Assembly: GCA_902542855.1 (NCBI GenBank)
Contig: CACBWE010000001.1
Span: forward strand, 36,185-100,184
Reading direction: 5' to 3'
DNA length: 64,000 nucleotides
From: an uncultured Pelagibacteraceae bacterium
GTDB taxonomy: Bacteria; Pseudomonadota; Alphaproteobacteria; Pelagibacterales; Pelagibacteraceae
Positions 36,591-45,326 of this stretch are shown here, piece after piece; position 1 is the stretch's first letter, and each line of letters opens with the position of its first letter. Under the pieces are notes generated by a model that was not told where the DNA came from, ran no database searches, and saw only the letters and a list, made by a program, of their open reading frames with translations. The position numbers and the translations under genes were made by a program.

Positions 36591-37243
36591 TGAATGAAAA
36601 ACAAAAAGCAAAAATTATTATTAAAACTTTAAATAAAATTTATCCTAAAGCACCTGTCCCTTTAAAAAGTAAAAATACTTTTACACTATTAATTTCTGTA
36701 TTGCTTTCAGCTCAATGTACCGATGTAAACGTTAATAATGTTACAAGAAATATATATCCTAAATATTATAAGCCTGAACACTTTGTAAAATTAGGAAGAA
36801 AAAAAATTGAAAAATTAATTAAGAAAATAGGTATTTTTAGAGTTAAAGCTAAAAGCATTTACTTAATGTCAAAGCAATTGTTAGAAAAACATAAAGGTAA
36901 AGTTCCTAAAACCTTTGAACAACTTGAAAAATTACCTGGTGTAGGGCACAAAACTGCAAGCGTAGTAATGTCTCAAGGTTTTGGATATCCAGCCTTTGCG
37001 GTTGATACTCATATACATAGACTTGCGCAAAGATGGGGTTTAACAAATGGGGAAAGTGTAGTTCAAACTGAAAAAGATTTAAAAAGAATATTTCCTAAAA
37101 AAGCCTGGTCTAAACTTCATTTGCAAATAATTTTTTATGGTAGAGAATATTGTAAAGCAAGAGATTGTTATGGTTTAAAATGCAAAATTTGCACTACTTG
37201 CTACCCAAATAGAAAAAAACCTGTTATTACCAAAAAGGCTTAA
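36590..37243 (+). CDS. nth: Endonuclease III (DNA glycosylase/AP lyase)
   Basis: Base-excision repair enzyme for oxidised pyrimidines. 217 residues. Helix-hairpin-helix LEKLPGVGHKTASVVMSQGFG with catalytic Lys, then the catalytic Asp in AFAVDTHIHRLAQRWG. The C-terminal [4Fe-4S] loop is unusual: E. coli Nth has C-x6-C-x2-C-x5-C, while here five cysteines are spaced C-x4-C-x4-C-x2-C-x2-C (CKARDC, then LKCKICTTCYP). A cluster could still form with a different ligand set. Confidence 0.95.
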   Translation: MNEKQKAKIIIKTLNKIYPKAPVPLKSKNTFTLLISVLLSAQCTDVNVNNVTRNIYPKYYKPEHFVKLGRKKIEKLIKKIGIFRVKAKSIYLMSKQLLEKHKGKVPKTFEQLEKLPGVGHKTASVVMSQGFGYPAFAVDTHIHRLAQRWGLTNGESVVQTEKDLKRIFPKKAWSKLHLQIIFYGREYCKARDCYGLKCKICTTCYPNRKKPVITKKA

Positions 37244-37244
37244 T

Positions 37245-38174
37245 ATGAAAGTTTTAGGAATAGGAAATGCAATTGTGGATGTCATTTGTAAAGTTGATGA
37301 TAGCTTTATTACACAAAATAATCTCACAAAAAGTACTATGAAATTATTTTTTGATGAAAGCGAATTCAAAAATTTATTAACAAATGTAAAAATCGAAAAA
37401 ACAGTTTCTGGAGGTTCGGTAGCAAACTCTATAGTAGGATTATCACAACTTGGCAATAAAGTTGGATTTATAGGTAAAGTTTCTGATGATGAATTTGGGA
37501 GTAAGTACGAGGAAGGTTTAAAAAAAGAAAATGTAGAATACTTTTATTCTAAAAAAAAAGAGAAATTACCAACTGGAACTTGTTTAATATTGGTAACCCC
37601 AGACTCAGAAAGGACAATGTGTACTTTTTTAGGAACAGCAGGAAAAATCAATGAAAACGATGTTAGTTCCGATGCAATTAAAAAAGGTGAGATAATATTT
37701 TTAGAAGGATACTTGTGGGATGAAGGAGAGCCTAAGAAAGCATTTGATAAAGCTATAAGTAGTGCAAATAAAGTTGCTATGTCACTCTCTGATTTATTTT
37801 GTGTAGATAGACATAAACCTCATTTTTTAAACTTAGTTAAAAATAAAATTGATATAACTTTTTCAAACGAACAAGAAATCACCTCTTTAATTGAAGCAAA
37901 AAATTTTGATGAGGTTGTAAATTTTTCAAAACAACTTAATAAATTAGTTATTATAACTAGAGGTGAAAAAGGTGCAGTTGCAATTAAAGGTGATGAATTT
38001 GTGGAGAGCAATGTGCAAAAAAATCTCAAAATTGTTGATCTAACAGGTGCAGGTGATCTCTTTGCTGCTGGATTTTTACATGGTTACATCAACAGACTAT
38101 CTACGAAACAATGTCTTGAGAAAGGCACTGAAATGTCATCAAGGGTAATCCAACAATTTGGAGCAAGACTTTAA
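37245..38174 (+). CDS. PfkB-family sugar/nucleoside kinase (adenosine kinase-like)
   Basis: 309-residue ribokinase-superfamily kinase. Signature 1 is around ETVSGGSVANSIVGLSQLGNKVGFIGKV; signature 2 is IVDLTGAGDLFAAGFLHGYI with the catalytic Asp and anion hole. In alphaproteobacteria genes of this type near nth/dapB are usually annotated adenosine kinase; the actual substrate cannot be read from sequence. Starts one base after the nth stop. Its stop lies two bases from the convergent arfA-like gene. Confidence 0.88.
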   Translation: MKVLGIGNAIVDVICKVDDSFITQNNLTKSTMKLFFDESEFKNLLTNVKIEKTVSGGSVANSIVGLSQLGNKVGFIGKVSDDEFGSKYEEGLKKENVEYFYSKKKEKLPTGTCLILVTPDSERTMCTFLGTAGKINENDVSSDAIKKGEIIFLEGYLWDEGEPKKAFDKAISSANKVAMSLSDLFCVDRHKPHFLNLVKNKIDITFSNEQEITSLIEAKNFDEVVNFSKQLNKLVIITRGEKGAVAIKGDEFVESNVQKNLKIVDLTGAGDLFAAGFLHGYINRLSTKQCLEKGTEMSSRVIQQFGARL

Positions 38175-38176
38175 AT

Positions 38177-38296
38177 TTATTTTTTCTTTCTTTTAAAACT
38201 TCCTTTACCTTTTTTAGGTTTAACAATTTTTGGTTTATACTTTTTAGTAAATAAATCTTTCAGCATAGGATTTTTTTTATTTGATTTGATAACCAT
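38177..38296 (-). CDS. arfA: Probable alternative ribosome-rescue factor ArfA (39 residues)
   Basis: Open frame from ATG 38296 to TAA 38177, immediately after the winged-helix gene, whose last 20 bases it overlaps. The product is very basic; its core NPMLKDLF ... VKPKKGKGSFKRKKK resembles the ArfA core in E. coli ([21 protein letters not shown]), especially the KKGKGS(F/Y) block that contacts the decoding centre. ArfA recruits RF2 to ribosomes stalled on non-stop mRNA as backup to tmRNA. It lacks the long, destabilising C-terminal tail of full-length E. coli ArfA. Alternative: an unrelated basic peptide. Confidence 0.62.
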   Translation of the reverse strand: MVIKSNKKNPMLKDLFTKKYKPKIVKPKKGKGSFKRKKK

Positions 38297-38840
38297 TTTT
38301 TTTACTAATTATAAAATTATTATCATTAAATGTGTTTAAAATTTTTTTTCTTAATCGATAAATATGAGTTTCAACAGTATGAGTTTCTATATCAGATTGG
38401 TAACTCCACACTTTCTCTTGCAACTCATCAATACTAACTGGTTTCTCTGATTTAGATAAGTAAGTGATTGCATTAATTTCTTTTTCGGTCAGTTTCAGCT
38501 TAGTATTATTTATAAATATTTCCCGAGAATTTAGATCAATAGTGTAATTATTGATTTTAACTTCAGACTGACTGTTAAATTGTATTTTTAAAAATTCAAT
38601 ATTTATCTTTTCAACTAATTTAAAAATTTTAATTGGTAAATTATCTAAAACAAATTGATTACTTATATCGGGATATTTTTTGTTAGATATAATCAAATAA
38701 TTATTTAAATTTTTTATCTTCTCCTTCAAAGATTTTTCATTTTCAATAAATTTAAGTTTAAAATTTATCTCTAAACTAAGCTCTTCAAGAATATGGTATA
38801 GTGCTGTAAACTTATAAATTATTAAATTCTGATTACTCAC
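38277..38840 (-). CDS. OmpR-type winged-helix regulator with degenerate N-terminal domain
   Basis: From GTG 38840 about 187 residues. The C-terminal 95 residues are a clear Trans_reg_C winged helix: TIDLNSREIFINNTKLKLTEKEINAITYLS, PVSIDELQEKVWSY and THTVETHIYRLRKKI. The N-terminal 90 residues have receiver-like hydrophobic spacing but no phospho-acceptor Asp in a DxxMP context, so phosphorylation is unlikely. An ATG at 38888 would extend the frame across the start of the L,D-transpeptidase; GTG 38840 leaves a 12-base gap. The pair of this regulator type beside an L,D-transpeptidase is conserved in alphaproteobacteria. No cognate kinase gene is present. Confidence 0.8.
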   Translation of the reverse strand: MSNQNLIIYKFTALYHILEELSLEINFKLKFIENEKSLKEKIKNLNNYLIISNKKYPDISNQFVLDNLPIKIFKLVEKINIEFLKIQFNSQSEVKINNYTIDLNSREIFINNTKLKLTEKEINAITYLSKSEKPVSIDELQEKVWSYQSDIETHTVETHIYRLRKKILNTFNDNNFIISKKNGYQIK

Positions 38841-38852
38841 AAATATAAGAAT

Positions 38853-39347
38853 ATGACAATTTTTGTAAAAAATAAACACACTCTTCAAATCGATGAGTTT
38901 AAATTTAAGTGTTGTATTGGTAAAAAGGGTTCATCTAATGAAAAAAAAGAAGGAGATAAAAAAACACCAAAGGGAACGTTTAAAATTGAAAATCTTTATT
39001 TTAGAAAAGATCGTAAAGAAAAACCAATTACTTTACTAAAATGTATCGAAATTAAAAAAAATATGGGTTGGTGCAATGATGTTCGTTTTCCGAAAGAATA
39101 CAATAAACTAATTAAAATTAAAAAAGAAATCAAACATGAAAAGTTAAAAAGAAAAGATTACAAATACGATTTTCTAATTCCAATTAAATATAACTTTTTA
39201 AAACCTACTCTAGGCAAAGGTAGTTGCATTTTTATTCATTTAACCAAAAATTATAAACCTACAGCTGGATGTGTTGCTTTAAAAGAAAAAGATTTTTTAA
39301 TTATGGCTAAATTGATTAAAAAAAATTCAAAAATAAAAATTTATTAA
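38853..39347 (+). CDS. L,D-transpeptidase (YkuD domain)
   Basis: 164-residue protein with the YkuD catalytic signature near the end: SCIFIHLTKNYKPTAGCVALKEKD, where His and Cys fit the H...SxGC(I/V) active site (here T-A-G-C). Such enzymes make 3-3 peptidoglycan cross-links or attach lipoproteins. No signal peptide is visible at the ATG, as is usual for this short alphaproteobacterial subgroup (YafK/ErfK-like without leader). Divergent from the winged-helix regulator, probably its target or partner (inference); its stop interlocks with that of yggS through TTAA. Confidence 0.87.
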   Translation: MTIFVKNKHTLQIDEFKFKCCIGKKGSSNEKKEGDKKTPKGTFKIENLYFRKDRKEKPITLLKCIEIKKNMGWCNDVRFPKEYNKLIKIKKEIKHEKLKRKDYKYDFLIPIKYNFLKPTLGKGSCIFIHLTKNYKPTAGCVALKEKDFLIMAKLIKKNSKIKIY

Positions 39348-40003
39348 GATCTTTCTCCAAAAATGCTAGATCCAATTCTAAGATAAGTTGACGAATACTT
39401 AGCTGCAATAAGAAAATCAGAGGACATACCCATGCTTAATTCAGTAAATCCAAAATTAAGATTTAATTTATTCATTTCATCAAAGTATCTTATGGGATCG
39501 ATATCTGCTGGTGGAATGCACATTAAACCAATTAAATCTAAACCTATTTCTTTACAATAAGAAACTAACTTACCCAAATCATTTTTACTTATCCCAGATT
39601 TTTGAGTTTCATCACCAATATTAACCTGTAAAAATATCTTTATTTTTTTATTTATTTTTTTTTGTTCGGACAAAATTTTTTTTGCAAGTTTTTCACTATC
39701 AACTGAATGAATGTAATCGAATAATTTAACTGCAAATTTAACTTTGTTAGTTTGTAATTTACCAATCATATGAAGTTTTAATTGTGGTTTTTTTTTTTTA
39801 ATTTCAGACCATTTTTCAACAGCTTCTTGAACTTTATTTTCACCAAAATCAATATGTCCATAATCAATAAGGGGTAAAATTTTATCAATTTTAAAAGTCT
39901 TGGAAACTGCTATAATTTTTGGATAACTATTAATATTTAATTCATTAAGATTATTTTTAATTTTATTTTCAATGTCTATTAAATTTTTAACTATATTTTG
40001 CAT
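39344..40003 (-). CDS. yggS: PLP homeostasis protein (YggS/PROSC family)
   Basis: Pyridoxal-phosphate-binding protein that keeps free PLP balanced; no enzymatic activity is known. 219 residues from ATG 40003. The PLP lysine is in KIIAVSKTFKID; other family blocks are FGENKVQEAVEKW, LHMIGKLQTNKVK, SVDSEKLAKKI, GLMCIPP and LSMGMSSDF. The frame extends to 40075 but MQNIVKNL is the natural N-terminus. It is divergent from the ThiE-like gene, the two starts being only six bases apart. Confidence 0.95.
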   Translation of the reverse strand: MQNIVKNLIDIENKIKNNLNELNINSYPKIIAVSKTFKIDKILPLIDYGHIDFGENKVQEAVEKWSEIKKKKPQLKLHMIGKLQTNKVKFAVKLFDYIHSVDSEKLAKKILSEQKKINKKIKIFLQVNIGDETQKSGISKNDLGKLVSYCKEIGLDLIGLMCIPPADIDPIRYFDEMNKLNLNFGFTELSMGMSSDFLIAAKYSSTYLRIGSSIFGERS

Positions 40004-40009
40004 ATTATA

Positions 40010-40528
40010 ATGATCAATAAATATTACTTTATAAGCAAACTTGACACAAATAGTATCGATAGACAAGATAAACAAACTATTATTGTCTTCAGAAATTATT
40101 CAAGAATAGATAAAATTGAATCGTTGATTCTAAAAATTAAAAAATATTGTAAAAAAAAATCAATAAAACTTTATTTATCTAACAACATAAAGTTAGCAAT
40201 TAAGCTGGATTTAGATGGTGCTTATATTCCTGCGTTTAATAAAAGCTTTAGACACTTGTCATACTCATTTAAAAGTAATTTTCAAATTATTGGTTCAGCA
40301 CACAATGTTAATGAAATAAGAATTAAGGAGAAACAAAAAGTAGATAAAATATTTATATCTTCTTTATTTAAAAAAAATAAAAATTTTTTAGGAATTAATA
40401 GATTCAAAATTCTCACAAAACTAACTAAAAAAAAAGTTGTAGTTTTAGGTGGAATTTCACATAAAAACAAAAAGAAACTTAGTCTATTAAACCAATCAGA
40501 ATTTGCTGGAATATCTTTTTTTGAGTAA
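40010..40528 (+). CDS. Degenerate thiamine-phosphate synthase (ThiE/TenI)-like protein
   Basis: 172 residues with TIM-barrel pattern of the TMP-TENI family: YLSNNIKLAIKLDLDGAYIP, then IIGSAHNVNEI and a phosphate-site KVVVLGGIS near the C-terminus. Key ThiE residues look altered: DGAYIPAF replaces the DGVHLGQ(E/D) segment, and the GxSxH phosphate loop is GSAHN. It may therefore not make thiamine phosphate. Location between yggS and leuS is where alphaproteobacteria often carry a thiE-annotated gene. ATG 40010 is preferred; another lies at 39998. A strong terminator follows. Confidence 0.65.
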   Translation: MINKYYFISKLDTNSIDRQDKQTIIVFRNYSRIDKIESLILKIKKYCKKKSIKLYLSNNIKLAIKLDLDGAYIPAFNKSFRHLSYSFKSNFQIIGSAHNVNEIRIKEKQKVDKIFISSLFKKNKNFLGINRFKILTKLTKKKVVVLGGISHKNKKKLSLLNQSEFAGISFFE

Positions 40529-40534
40529 AAAAAA

Positions 40535-40552
40535 GGCCCCTAAAAAGGGGCC
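40535..40552. terminator. Bidirectional intrinsic terminator between the thiE-like gene and the porin
   Basis: GGCCCCT and AGGGGCC around loop AAAA, a GC-rich 7-bp stem. On the minus strand it is followed by eight T and ends the porin transcript; on the plus strand the downstream CTCTTTAT is a weaker U-tract. It follows the thiE-like stop by six bases. Confidence 0.88.
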
Positions 40553-40579
40553 CTCTTTATAATTTAAATCTAATTTAAA

Positions 40580-41530
40580 TTAGAATGCAAAAGTAGCAGA
40601 TAATGCCCATCTTTCTTTTTCACCAGCAGCTCCAGCAGTGTTACCTGAACCCTCAAAGTTATATTGAGTAGCAGATAAAGTTACACCACCTGTAGTGTAA
40701 GAAACGTTGAACTTCTCTGATTCTTCATCAACTGTCTGACCTTGTGTTTCGATTGTTTCAGTACCGTAAGCAATCGATAGATCATCTGATACAGTGTAAG
40801 CAACGTTCCAAGAAGTAATGTCCTCATCTGTAGTTCCAGCATCTTTATCATGATTGTTGTCAGAATAGCTTACTGTGAACGAACTATATGCATACGATGC
40901 TTTCATAGTTGTAGTAGTAGCTTCTGAACCAACTGTTTCTGTTTCACCTTGAGCATAGTCTAGTGATAAACCTTCGATACCACTGTAACCAACTCTCCAT
41001 GCTGTTGCAGATTCACCACCTGCTCCACCTGGTGAGTATGATCCTACTAATGTAACACCATCCATAATAGTTGGTAAAGTGTACACTAAAGCATTAGTAC
41101 TCTCAGACGAGCTTGGAGATGTAAAGCCTGAACCGTTATCCCATGCATCACCTGCAGCAGTAGTATCAATAGCAGCTTGTGCTGAAGAACCACCTTCTGG
41201 GTTGAATGCTAAAGAACCTAATTCATCTGAACTGATTGTAATTGAGTGGCTATCAAATGGAGACGTTTTGTTATGAGCAGTTCCAGTTGTAGTACTATCG
41301 TCACCTTGGTCTAAGATGAAAGATAATGATACATTTAAACCATTGTCTAACTCTCCACCACCAGTGAAAGTTAACTGGTTACCCATTGTCCATGATTTAC
41401 CACTTGAAGTCTTAGAAGTGTTTTTAAGACCTAAGCTTGCTCCTCCAGCTACTGATATCTCACCAGCGTGTGCTGAAAATGCAACTAGAGAACCAGCTAA
41501 TGCTGATAATCCAATTTTTTTAATGTTCAT
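40580..41530 (-). CDS. Outer-membrane porin
   Basis: 316 residues. Signal peptide 1-22 (KKIGLSALAGSLVAFSAHA-G), then a mature protein rich in Gly, Ser, Thr and Asp with alternating beta strands and a C-terminal ALSATFAF ending in Phe, the mark of an outer-membrane barrel. SAR11 genomes carry one dominant porin like this; it is the route for nutrient uptake. Codon use contains many more C/G third bases than its neighbours, suggesting high expression. AAAGGAG eight bases upstream is a strong ribosome site. It has its own terminator. Confidence 0.92.
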   Translation of the reverse strand: MNIKKIGLSALAGSLVAFSAHAGEISVAGGASLGLKNTSKTSSGKSWTMGNQLTFTGGGELDNGLNVSLSFILDQGDDSTTTGTAHNKTSPFDSHSITISSDELGSLAFNPEGGSSAQAAIDTTAAGDAWDNGSGFTSPSSSESTNALVYTLPTIMDGVTLVGSYSPGGAGGESATAWRVGYSGIEGLSLDYAQGETETVGSEATTTTMKASYAYSSFTVSYSDNNHDKDAGTTDEDITSWNVAYTVSDDLSIAYGTETIETQGQTVDEESEKFNVSYTTGGVTLSATQYNFEGSGNTAGAAGEKERWALSATFAF

Positions 41531-41638
41531 ATTAATTACTCCTTTAATTAATTGTTAATTATTAATAATAAACATCGCCCTTTTATCATTTTTAGTATCA
41601 TATTTTCCTAATTTTAATCATTTATATAGAAAAAATAT

Positions 41639-41664
41639 AAAGTGTTGCATTTTTGCATCACTTT
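41639..41664. other. 26-base imperfect palindrome upstream of the porin
   Basis: AAAGTG-T-TGCA-TTTT-TGCA-T-CACTTT: perfectly symmetric except the central T:T mismatch pairs. It lies 109 bases upstream of the porin start and 62 bases before the DUF3576 start. It could be an operator or a hairpin; the U-tract is too weak for a clear terminator call. Confidence 0.6.
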
Positions 41665-41725
41665 TAATCCATTAATTTACTTAATTTTATTAAATTCAGA
41701 AAATATGATGTATAAGCATCGTCAG

Positions 41726-42271
41726 ATGAAAATCTTAAAAATATCCCTTAATTTTACAATTAAACTAACGTTAATTTTAGTTTTTTCTATTTTTTTAGCA
41801 AGTTGTAATGGAAAAATAGGTGCAGACGCTAGAAAGTATCCTGCAAATCCAGAAGAAAGAGTTAAAAAAAACCTCGAAGAAGGTCGTGGTTTTACTCTTA
41901 ACAAAGCAGTGGGAAACATTACAACAAAAGGTGGTACTTTTGATTTTGCTAGTTCAAATGAACTTTGGAGAGCATCTTTAGATGTCATAGATTTTATGCC
42001 TCTTTCATCTGTAAATTATAGTGGAGGTATAATAATTACCGATTGGTATTCTGAGAATAGTAGTGGAAATGAAAGTATTAAAATCTCAATAAGATTTCTT
42101 ACTAACGAATTACGATCAGATGCCCTAGATATAAAAGTTTTTAATAGAACATGCAAAAATAATTTATTAAATTGTAAAATTACAGAAACTCAAGGTGTTT
42201 TGGTGACAGAATTGAAAAAAGAAATTCTTAAAAAAGCTGCAATTTACCAAAAGCAAAATAAAGAAAAATAA
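41726..42271 (+). CDS. DUF3576 family lipoprotein
   Basis: 181 residues from ATG 41726. Lipoprotein signal with lipobox LASC (Cys27); the mature part begins NGKIGADARKYP and contains RASLDVIDFMPLSSVNYSGGIIITDWY, which I recognise as the DUF3576 family typical of alphaproteobacteria just upstream of leuS. Molecular role is not known, probably envelope-related since lptE follows leuS. An ATG at 41705 is in frame and would add MMYKHRQ; both are possible. The upstream frame to 41642 is unlikely to be coding because it crosses the palindrome. Confidence 0.82.
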   Translation: MKILKISLNFTIKLTLILVFSIFLASCNGKIGADARKYPANPEERVKKNLEEGRGFTLNKAVGNITTKGGTFDFASSNELWRASLDVIDFMPLSSVNYSGGIIITDWYSENSSGNESIKISIRFLTNELRSDALDIKVFNRTCKNNLLNCKITETQGVLVTELKKEILKKAAIYQKQNKEK

Positions 42272-42331
42272 GTTAAACTTTATGAATAAGATTTAATCAA
42301 AATAAATTGCTTTTAAACTTATTGTAGATTT

Positions 42332-44867
42332 GTGGAAAGATATAATTTTAAACTTGTTGAAAACAAATGGCAGAAAATTTGGGAAAACAAAAATACGTTT
42401 TCATCCAAAATAGATAAAACAAAAAAAAAATTTTATTGTCTAGAAATGTTTCCGTATCCATCTGGAAAAATTCATATGGGTCATGTTAGAAATTATACAA
42501 TTGGTGACGTCTTAGCCAGATATAAATCACTTCAAGGTTATAACGTTCTTCATCCCATGGGCTGGGACTCTTTTGGAATGCCTGCAGAAAATGCAGCAAA
42601 ACAAAATAAACTTGATCCAAAAAATTGGACGGAAAAAAATATATCTAATATGAAAACTCAATTAAAAAAACTTGGTCTTTCAATAGATTGGGATAGAGAA
42701 ATTTCAACATGTACCGAAGATTATTATAAACATCAGCAAAAATTTTTTTTAGAATTATATAAAAAAAAACTTGTCTACAGAAAGGAAAATTATGTGAATT
42801 GGGATCCTGTAGATGAAACTGTGCTTGCAAATGAGCAAGTTATTGATGGAAAAGGTTGGCGCTCTGGAGCAATTGTTGAGAGAAAAAAATTAAGTCAGTG
42901 GTTTTTTAATATTTCAAAATTTTCGCAAGAATTACTAGATGGACTAAATGATTTGAACCAGTGGCCAAATAAAGTTAAAACAATGCAAAAAAATTGGATT
43001 GGTAAATCTTTTGGTTGTGAAATTGATTTTAAAATAGAAGGTGATTTACCTATCAATAATATCAAATGTTTTACAACAAGGCCCGATACATTATTTGGAT
43101 TTTCCTTTTTGGCATTATCTGTTGATCATGAAGTTTCTAAATTTTATAAAGATGATAAGAACTTTCAAAAATTCAAAATAGATTGTTCAAAAAACCGGAA
43201 CAACTGAAGAGGCTATTGCTATAGCTGAAAAAATTGGTTTTAAAACCAACCTACTTGCTACTAATCCGTTAAACCCAAAACAAAAAGTACCAGTTTTTTT
43301 TGCTAATTTTGTTTTAATTGATTATGGATTTGGTGCTGTATTTGGATGTCCTGCACATGACCAAAGAGATTATGATTTTGCAAAAAAATATGATCTTGAA
43401 GTTAAAACTGTAGTTAGACCCCATAAAGAGGATGATAATTTTAAAGTTAAAAATGAAGCTTATCCAGGTCCAGGGATAATTATAAATTCTGATTTTTTAA
43501 ATGGGCTAAAAGCTCCAGAAAATTCAGTAATAGAAACTATAAACCTTTTAGAGAAAAAAAAACTAGGTAACAAAAAAATTAACTTTAGATTAAAAGATTG
43601 GGGTGTATCTCGACAGAGGTATTGGGGTTGTCCAATCCCAATTTTATACGATGAAAAAGGGAAAGCTCATCCTGTGCCAGAGGATATGTTACCCGTAAAA
43701 TTGCCAGAAAATATTGATTTAAATGTAAAGGGTAACCCTTTGGATAGCCAAAAATCCTGGAAAGAAGTTGATGTAAACGGAAAAAAACTTTTCCGGGAAA
43801 CGGATACGTTGGATACCTTTGTATGTTCTTCATGGTATTATTTAAGATTTTGCTCACCTAATAACGATGAAAAAGGGTTCAGTAAAGAAGATGTTAATTA
43901 TTGGATGCCTGTAGACCAATATATTGGTGGAGTAGAACATGCTATTTTACATTTGTTATATTCTAGATTCTTCATGAGAGCATTATCTTATAAAAATGAA
44001 GAATTAAACATAACTGAACCTTTTCAGGGTTTATTTACACAAGGTATGGTATGTCATGAGACATATAAAGATCCTGATAATAATTGGATAAGTCCCGAAC
44101 AAATAGAAACTATAAATGGAAAAAAATATTTAAAAACAGATCACACCAAGAAAATTAAAGTGGGACCATCAGAATCAATGTCAAAATCAAAAAAAAATAC
44201 TATTGATCCTGAAAATATTATAATTAATTACGGAGCAGACTCAGCAAGACTATTTATATTATCAGATAGTCCTCCCGAAAAGGATGTTCAATGGTCGGAG
44301 GAAGGAATTATTTCATCATTTAAATTTATACAAAAACTGTGGAACCTAAATTCAAAAATTCTAGATGAAATAAATAAAAATAACAAAGAAGACATTGATG
44401 AAGAATTGACAAGGGGAACTAATAAGTTTTTAAAAAAAGTAAATGATAACTTGGAAAGTTTTAGCTATAATAAAATAATAGCCAATCTTCATGAAATTTA
44501 TAGTTTTTTAATAAATAAAATTAAAAAAAAATATAGTAAAAAAACTTTAACAGAAAATTATCAAAAAATTCTTATTGCTATAATGCCTGTTTTACCACAT
44601 TTTTCTAACGAATGTTTAGAATTAATAAATGCAAAAGAGATTAAATGGCCCAAATATGATGAAACATTATTAATACAAGACAGAGTAAATATAGTAGTTC
44701 AAATAAACGGCAAAAAAAGAGAATTAATTAATACTTCACCAAATATTTCTGAAGAAAATTTATTTGAAATAATAAATAAAAATGAAACACTAAAAAAATA
44801 TTTAAATAATAAAAATATAAAAAGAAAAATATATATAAAAGACAAATTAATAAATATTATAATTTAG
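42332..44867 (+). CDS. leuS: Leucyl-tRNA synthetase, interrupted by a one-base frameshift
   Basis: Class I synthetase charging tRNA-Leu. GTG start at 42332. The first frame runs to a stop at 43205-43207; coding continues in the next frame (+1) to 44867. With one A removed from the six A at 43189-43194 the protein reads [18 protein letters not shown] without interruption and is 844 residues, the normal length. Motifs: [20 protein letters not shown] (HIGH), editing domain [10 protein letters not shown] and [30 protein letters not shown], and [11 protein letters not shown] (KMSKS). The break lies in the CP1 editing domain. Because the enzyme is essential, a homopolymer sequencing error is the likeliest cause; true disruption or recoding are alternatives. 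Confidence 0.93.
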
Positions 44868-45326
44868 ATGAAAAAAATTTTTTCTATAATTTTGTTATCT
44901 TTAATTATAAGTGGGTGTGGATTTTCTCCTTTACATAAAGATACTGAACTAAAAAGTAGTAAATATAATTTTGAAATAATTGAAAAGTCAGGAGATAAAG
45001 AAATAAATTATTATATTACATCAAATTTAGCAAAATATTACAAGTCAGATGAAAGTGAAATAATTGAAATTAATATAAATTCAAATTATTCGTTAAACGG
45101 TATTTCGAAAAATAAAAAAGGTGAAACTCTTGTTTATGCATTAACAATCACAGTGGAGTTTGATATTACTAAAAATAATAAGAATAATAAGATTATTTTA
45201 GAAGATACAATAAATTTTAATAAATTTAATAATACGTTCAAACAAAAAAACTATGAGAAAAGAACTAAGGAAGAAATATCTAAATTTCTAGTAGATAGAT
45301 TCATTAACAGATTATTTTTATACTAA
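44868..45326 (+). CDS. lptE: LPS-assembly lipoprotein LptE-like
   Basis: 152 residues starting directly after the leuS stop. Lipoprotein signal with lipobox ISGC (Cys17), followed by GFSPLHK, the typical start of mature LptE (G-F-x-P-L). The rest is Asn/Lys-rich and diverged. LptE plugs LptD in the outer membrane for lipopolysaccharide export. leuS-lptE-holA is the conserved proteobacterial order and carries much of the assignment. One-base overlap with holA. Confidence 0.85.
   Translation: MKKIFSIILLSLIISGCGFSPLHKDTELKSSKYNFEIIEKSGDKEINYYITSNLAKYYKSDESEIIEININSNYSLNGISKNKKGETLVYALTITVEFDITKNNKNNKIILEDTINFNKFNNTFKQKNYEKRTKEEISKFLVDRFINRLFLY

Noticed and set aside
43187..43198. A AAA AAC heptamer in leuS as a -1 programmed frameshift site
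   Set aside because: The heptamer is in the right phase, but -1 slippage leads to a frame reading CCG GAA CAA, which is not LeuRS. The correct continuation needs +1 (one base skipped or deleted).
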